From positions 22,645,879 through 22,709,878 of the forward strand of contig CAJQUN010000003.1 in the NCBI GenBank assembly GCA_907163345.1: 64,000 bases of DNA. Reading direction: 5' to 3'. Numbering within the stretch: position 1 is the stretch's first letter; every line of letters begins with the position of its first letter. Below, piece after piece: positions 57,810 to 64,000 of the stretch. Below the pieces are notes generated by a model that did not search any database, was not told where the DNA came from, and saw nothing but the letters and a program-made list of their open reading frames with translations. This DNA comes from Haberlea rhodopensis. Taxonomy: Eukaryota > Streptophyta > Magnoliopsida > Lamiales > Gesneriaceae. A program made the translations under genes and the position numbers.

Positions 57810-59854
57810 GAAATGAAGGATTTTGAATGACTACAAATGATTTCCTCACCAAATAAAATTTATTTTAACAAAACACAAAACAAATGTATCCTTTAATTTT
57901 TTTGAAATTATTATTTTGATACAAAAAAAAATATTAAATCACCATCTCCTTGAACTTCTCGTATACCTTGTTCTTGTGGGCTTTCCACCATCGTCTAATC
58001 TGCAGTACTTGCAACTTTCTGAGTCTCCAAGTCTGATTCACAAGCCTTAATATTTTCACCTATAAATCTCATCTTTGCCCCTAATTCTTGGTTTCTCTAA
58101 AGAATCTAGCCGTGTTTACCAGAGATTAGTGCCAAGAAAATGGACATGCAGGTTAAATATTCCAACATTCTGGCACCTATTAACCATGTTTTGTAGGCCA
58201 TGTATAATCAACAAGAGAGACCTGATATATATATATATATTTTGAAGTCATCTAATGACTGCAAACTTTATCAAATTACGCGTTAGTGTTGGATTGTGTT
58301 GGGAAATATTACAGTAGATCAAATAACGAATATGATTTTTCGATATACCTGATATTACCTGTGCAGCGGAAGAATTGTCTCGGAACAATTTATTTTGTAT
58401 CCATGTTTTAAACCCTCGGATCGTCGGTGATATTCTAAAAGTTACGTTTATAAACAATGAGAGATTATTATGTGTTTTTTTCGTATTATATATTTGGGAG
58501 ACGAACACATAATTTATAATGTATCTTGTGTTGAAAAGTTCCACTCCAACTCAAACATGTCTCCGTTCTCGTGCAAATTTTTCAACCATAGTGTTTGTAC
58601 ACGTTCGAAGACACGTATCTTGGTATATATTTAATTATAGGACCTTGATGTCGAGAATTTGCGCATCTAGGTTCTGAATATATTTAATTATAGGAGCTTC
58701 AAGCGCAAACAAAAGCACTTTTTCAATTGCCCAAACGACATTAACATCATCATTTTCCAAAACCGATATGCAATGTGAATGAAATTCGTTTGTATTGGAA
58801 TACTATATTTAAAATAAACTTCTATATTATCAAATGGAAAAAAAGAAAAAAAAGTAAAGTAGAGAGCGACTTGACTTACCATATCCAGTCTTGGTCAAAG
58901 CGCCAATTTTTTTCACCCAATCATAGAATTTAAAAATAACGAAATATAAATTTTTTAAAAAGAAAAAATAAACCAACCCTATGTGAAAGCTCGATACCAT
59001 AGTTGCAGAAAACACAGCCACACTCTGCCTTTACTCACTCTTTCACTCTCCCCACATTCATCGATCTCTGGTATGTCGAAAAAACAATCGATCTCAACTA
59101 GTTCTTACCTTTTGTTTTGCATTATTTACATTAATTAGATCATGTTAGAAGTTTCTGTATCAATCTAGTTCCCCGGCCTTTGATTTCTGATGCTAGAATG
59201 TGAGTTTTATTGTTGATTTTATGCGAATTGATAGGTCCCGGAAGTGATCCGGATCCGTAGTCGGTGTTCTTAGTTGTTTTGTGTTAATGTGATTGGAAAA
59301 TGTGATTTATAGAACTGATGTTTGGAAATTTAACTGTATTCATCGTTATGTGTATTATTTTCATGTCTGATGTTTATGGTGAAGAAAATGTTGTCGATCT
59401 TTCTGCGTTTTAGGCTTCGTTGAGTTTTTTTTTTATTGTTTTGTGAAGTGAATCACTGATTTACAATTGCTTTTCAGTTTCAGTATACTCTACACTTCTG
59501 CTGTGGATTTTAACCTCTGTTTTTGTGGCTTTCTAATGCGAGTGGATAGAAATTTATGGATTTCGAGTAATTTGCAGCACAGGAAGAAGCTATTTACTAC
59601 CATGACTTCTTTTTTTGTGTGATTGAAATATTTTTTTCGCATGTATTGATTTGTTCTATATGCTAATTCAAAACTTTTTAGATACAGAGTGATATATGCT
59701 CAATGTATGAGTTGTTTATAATTCCTGTTTAAGTTAAATACCTGTAGAAAGCTTTATTTGTGTTACTTTTTCGCCGTGCCCTTATGTTGCTTTTTCTTCT
59801 TGTTAATAATATATTTTCTACAACTGATCGGCGAATTCAATCACTTTCAACTAG
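57810..59854. other. Spacer, then CDKA promoter, leader and 5' UTR intron
   Basis: 57810 to about 58900 is AT-rich with no gene seen; 'tatatttaattatagga' occurs twice at about 58625 and 58678. 59010-59070 is the likely 5' UTR exon (pyrimidine-rich, ending ctctg|gtatgt). The 5' UTR intron runs from 59071 to 59854, and its acceptor 'caactag' directly abuts the CDKA ATG. Confidence 0.6.
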
Positions 59855-62685
59855 ATGGATCAGGTAAATTTACTCGTCCTAGTTTTTGTGCATGTTCTCA
59901 TCAGTTTATGCATAATGGATTGTGATATTCCTCAATCTTGGCCGCAGTATGAAAAAGTTGAGAAGATTGGCGAGGGTACTTATGGAGTGGTGTACAAGGC
60001 TCGTGATCGCATAACAAATGAAACAATTGCTCTGAAGAAAATCCGTCTGGAGCAGGAAGATGAAGGAGTGCCAAGTACAGCTATTAGAGAGATTTCTCTC
60101 TTGAAAGAGATGCAACATGGGAATATCGTGAGGTACATAGTAATTTCAACCAACTTGGCTGCTTACTAATCTAAGTGGGCATCAGAGATATGTTTGTAAA
60201 CAAGAATGTGAAGGCTGTCTGTCCAATGCACATGCATATGCCATTTCCAGTTGACATTGGTGTTGCATCTAATGCAACATATAAGATAACTTTCTAGTCA
60301 GATTGATATTTTGTTTGGAGATGTATTATTTGAAATGGCTCTTTCTTGTATATTTATGTTATACATGCCAGTCACCTATACATCAATATAGTATGTGTTC
60401 ATAGGTTGCAGGATGTGGTGCACAGTGAAAAACGCTTGTATCTGGTGTTTGAATATCTGGACTTGGATTTGAAGAAACACATGGATTCTTGCCCAGAATT
60501 CTCGAAGGATCCTCGTCTGGTTAAAGTGAGTAACCTCTGTAGCCAGTGCAGGTTTGAGAACTTTATGCTTTGAGGATGAGTTTGATGCCTAGGAGGGTTG
60601 AGCTTGAAGGATTCGTGCTTCTTGAATTCATCATCCAGGAAAAAAACATTGTATTGTACTTAAATGAAGGATACTTAATGTTTTTGTCCACTGCTTCTGT
60701 GAATTGCTTTTATTTGTGTGAGGAGTATAAGCTGTGTTGTTGTTACTTGTTGGGTGGTCTTCTCAAAGAAAAAGAACTCTGCGTCTTTTGGTGGCTGATC
60801 AATATTATCATTGATTCAATCCTCACTATCGCAGATGTTTCTGTATCAAATACTTCGTGGGATTGCCTATTGTCATTCTCATCGGGTCCTTCACCGAGAC
60901 TTGAAGCCTCAAAACTTGCTGATAGATCGCCGGACCAACGCATTAAAGCTTGCAGATTTTGGATTGGCTAGAGCATTTGGTATACCTGTCAGGACATTCA
61001 CACATGAGGTAAATGGTTTCAGACTCAGTAATATTTTCAGCATTGAAGCTATTGCACATCACCCTTGGAATTTTTGTCCCTCCACTAGTTTAGTGTTATT
61101 TATGTGAATTGTACCAGATTTTATTGTGGACAAAAAATGCTATTGTAGCATATGCTTTGCACTAGTATACTGTTTCCCTGATATTAATTTGTTGTGGCCA
61201 AGATTCAAGTTCCACCAAAATTGCAGTCACTTTAGTTGTAGACCTCAATCAAAGAGGTTTAGATGTTAACTGTAATTTACAATCAGTATTATCATCTTAA
61301 ACCCAGCTATGAAAGGAACTTGTATCCTGATCTATGCATTGTTTTGTTTGCCTTAATAACTATTGATTTTGCAGGTTGTGACACTATGGTACAGGGCTCC
61401 AGAAATACTACTTGGATCGCGCCACTATTCTACTCCAGTGGATGTGTGGTCAGTTGGTTGTATATTTGCTGAAATGGTAAACCAGCGGCCATTGTTTCCT
61501 GGGGACTCTGAGATTGATGAACTCTTTAAAATTTTTAGGTATTATCTGACCTAAAATTGTCTTCTTTCTTAAGTTCATCTCTTTCTTTTGACATTGATCA
61601 TAGAGCCCCACTGACAGTTCATTATCACGACAACAGATGAACCTAATGATTCTTTTGCTACTTAATGTGTATAAATATTAAAATGCTTCATAAACTATTT
61701 TTTTCTTAAGTTCAAATGGATGTACTTTACCTTTGCTGCTGACTCAAATGGCGATGATATGCATGCACTTGCTACAAATTTGATGTACACCTTGCAATTT
61801 AATTGTGCTTGTGTGATCTCTTCCCCACATGCAAAGGATTATTGGTGTTTGAGTTGATTAATGGGTCGGCAACTATTAGATTGAGATCAATTCAAAACAA
61901 TTTAAAAAAAAATGATTTACTAAATTTGTCATGTATCATTAATGATCTAGTTTTATGTTTTGTTGTCTGTAATGCAGAGTCGTGGGTACTCCAAACGAAG
62001 ATACATGGCCAGGAGTGACTTCTCTTCCTGATTTTAAGTCAGCATTTCCAAAATGGCCATCAAAGGTGATTGCAATTATTGGTTGTGTTTTTTGTTTTTT
62101 GAAAAAAAAAATTCTGCTTCTTATTTCTTGTTTGAAACAGTTATTATATTCTAGTTTTAATTGTTAGATCTATTTGCAGGATCTGTCTACTGTGGTTCCA
62201 AATCTTGATGCAGCTGGCCTTAACCTCCTTGGTGTAAGTTTTGTTCGAGGATATAATAGAGAACTATAGAAAAAACTAGTTTAAATTCTATTTTATCCGA
62301 CAGCTAGAAAAGTGGCTTGATATTAGTATTACAATTCTATAATGTACGTCTGCTGCCGAAATTTGTTTCCAGATCCTATCTAAATGCAGAAAAATATTAC
62401 AAAATACCTTTCTGGGTAGACGTCCCCATACTTTTCTTAGCGAATTGAATAGAAGGATAATCTGAATCTATCATATCTTTTGAGATTAGAAGTCACGGTA
62501 CAGATGTCACTTACCTAGAGAGGGATAATCTTCGCATGTTTTTACTAAAGAAATGAATATGTTGATTATATTACTGACACCCTTTCTTCTTATAGAAAAT
62601 GCTCTGCTTGGATCCAAGCAAACGAACTACTGCCAGAAGTGCTCTCGAGCACGAGTACTTTAAGGATATCGGGTTGGTCCCTTGA
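59855..62685 (+). CDS. CDKA;1: Cyclin-dependent kinase A (CDKA;1/cdc2 homologue)
   Basis: The master cell-cycle kinase for G1/S and G2/M, active with A- and D-type cyclins. Eight coding exons: 59855-59863 (only MDQ), 59948-60132, 60405-60525, 60835-61008, 61375-61538, 61978-62065, 62180-62233 and 62596-62685. They close in phase to 294 aa, exactly the family size. Visible: the Gly-rich loop GEGTYG with inhibitory Thr14 and Tyr15; the ATP-binding Lys in IALKKIRLE; the cyclin-binding PSTAIRE helix; catalytic HRDLKPQN; DFGLARAFGIPVRTFTHEVV with the activation-loop Thr; WYRAPEILLG; WSVGCIFAEM; and the C-terminal LDPSKRTTARSALEHEYF. No damage was seen. The ATG follows the 5' UTR intron acceptor without a single intervening base. 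All introns are GT-AG. Confidence 0.97.
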
Positions 62686-64000
62686 TTGGTTCTCATCCTG
62701 GTGCAAATGTATATTGGTATGTGGCATCCGAGGGGTTTTATTTTGTCATAGAAATGTGATATATGCGGAAACAATTACCTCCCTTTTGATTGCTTAGGTG
62801 TGATTCAGTTATTATCGAAGTGGTTTTGGGCGGCGCGGAAACACTGCAATTTTCAATTGCTAGTGATTTTACTTGCTCACACTCCTGCCCCCATTATTAT
62901 GTGCCTGTGTCTATTTCTGTTCTTTTTTTTTTCCTTGTCTATTTTATTGTTATTCTGATGTAAGACGTGTTATTTTTCTTCTCTGTTGATTAAGTAAATG
63001 GTGTGCATTTTACTTGGTTAGAGGCTGTATTCGTGATTATTTTGTTCCTTTTGGAGCTGCCTGCATTGTTCCTATGAATTGTTCTACTTCAGTTCCATCA
63101 TCTTACACTAATATGGTAAAATAGTTGCAGGAGTTAAACTTGGTTTTTATTGAAAATCTGGTGTCTAAGTTCTTTGAGAAATAGTAATAATTGCAGTGTC
63201 AATACGTGTTGTGAGAATAAAATGTAATTTTGATAATTTAGGGAGGGACCAAAGTTATGCTTCTATTCTAGGAAATGGTATTTGGGATTTAAAATTTTGA
63301 TTATTTCAAGAACAACTCTATCTTAGCAGGGTTATCCCTCTGCTAAACTTGGAAAGTTTCTATTGTCTATTGGGATTATAGTTAGACGACCACTCGCTAT
63401 ATTGCGGTTTCATCTGTAATTTATTTGCTGAAGAGAAACATAATTTGGACGTCATTATGTGGCGCGTTAGTTGCTGAAGAGCATGCATTCTTTACTTGGT
63501 AATATATTATAGTAGTATCAAATCTGTATGTTTTCTATTATAATAAGGTAGTTTTAATAAATAAATCAATTTTCTAAAATTCTTTTCCTATACATGTTTT
63601 AATATTTCACCAGTTTTTTTAATTTAGCAAATTTTGATAGTAATAGCTAAAATTTACAATCGAATCATGGTTCCAAGACTAAAATTGAAATTTGTCGGCA
63701 AATGACAATTTATATTATTTAATCTTTAATTTGTTTCTTCTAAAGTAAATATTAATTAAAAAATATATGCAATGATTAATTTTAATGTGAAATCATTGAA
63801 ATCAGTAGTCGAAAAATAATGAACAGGAGGCGATCACATTCCGTCACTCAAATAATTATATTTTACTCAAGTTTATTGTTTTCCTTCTTCGACTAAGTTC
63901 AGGAATATAGATGAAAAGATTCAACGAGTGTTCAGCTCAAAGACAATATTAGAACCGCAATTATTCAGTCGTAAATTTTAAAGAATCAGCATGCAAGGAG
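62686..64000. other. CDKA 3' UTR and AT-rich downstream DNA
   Basis: 62686 to about 63000 is the likely 3' UTR. The rest is AT-rich with no open frame or repeat boundary recognised. Confidence 0.5.

Noticed and set aside
1..64000. CRISPR array, operon or bacterial defence system
   Set aside because: The DNA is a plant nuclear chromosome with introns. The repeats are transposons, tandem duplications or microsatellites, with no regularly spaced array of spacers.

Overview
This window is nuclear DNA from a flowering plant, almost certainly a eudicot. The evidence is split genes with GT-AG (and a few GC-AG) introns, plant-specific families (ELF3, R2R3-MYB, CDKA with PSTAIRE, arabinogalactan peptide, GT14 glycosyltransferase), AT-rich intergenic DNA and many plant transposon families. 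The species cannot be named from the sequence. All exon models were built by hand from splice consensus, reading phase and family similarity; each intact gene closes in frame.

Layout. 1-3.1 kb: repeats and an inverted-repeat element around a TA microsatellite. 3.1-6.3 kb (-): nine-exon ferrochelatase, plastid heme synthesis. 6.8-12.8 kb: transposon debris (LINE 3' ends, two copies of a dispersed repeat, a hAT-like element, a short MULE-like MITE) around a broken DUF1639 fragment and a small intact arabinogalactan peptide gene (-). 13.3-15.4 kb (-): two-exon GT14 glycosyltransferase. 16-20.8 kb: trinucleotide microsatellites, a SINE and AT-rich DNA. 20.86-30.40 kb: a complete and very young Ty3/Gypsy chromovirus with an unbroken 1505-codon gag-pol frame, near-identical 2.37-kb LTRs and a GCTTA target duplication. 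It sits at the junction of an older tandem duplication that also carries a MITE. 30.76-32.83 kb: a long-TIR element with a 9-bp duplication, itself invaded by a TAA-flanked MITE.

33.6-64 kb is gene-rich. It holds an ELF3 homologue whose second exon is frameshifted, an intact VPS32/SNF7 (ESCRT-III) gene, a decayed R2R3-MYB pseudogene (-), a thirteen-exon ATP-dependent phosphofructokinase (-), a decayed coiled-coil protein gene with a MITE in its coding exon, and an intact eight-exon CDKA;1 cell-cycle kinase. hAT MITEs, SINEs and an RTE-type LINE remnant fill the spacers.

The genes do not form a pathway. They are independent housekeeping or regulatory loci, as is usual in a plant chromosome. 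No new enzymatic or defence system was found. The most interesting signals are the six-fold GCGATCGATCGC palindrome cluster in each LTR, the fresh retrotransposon, the ELF3 frameshift, the compensated indels in the MYB remnant, and the recurrence of AG|GCAAGT (GC-AG) donors in three genes.
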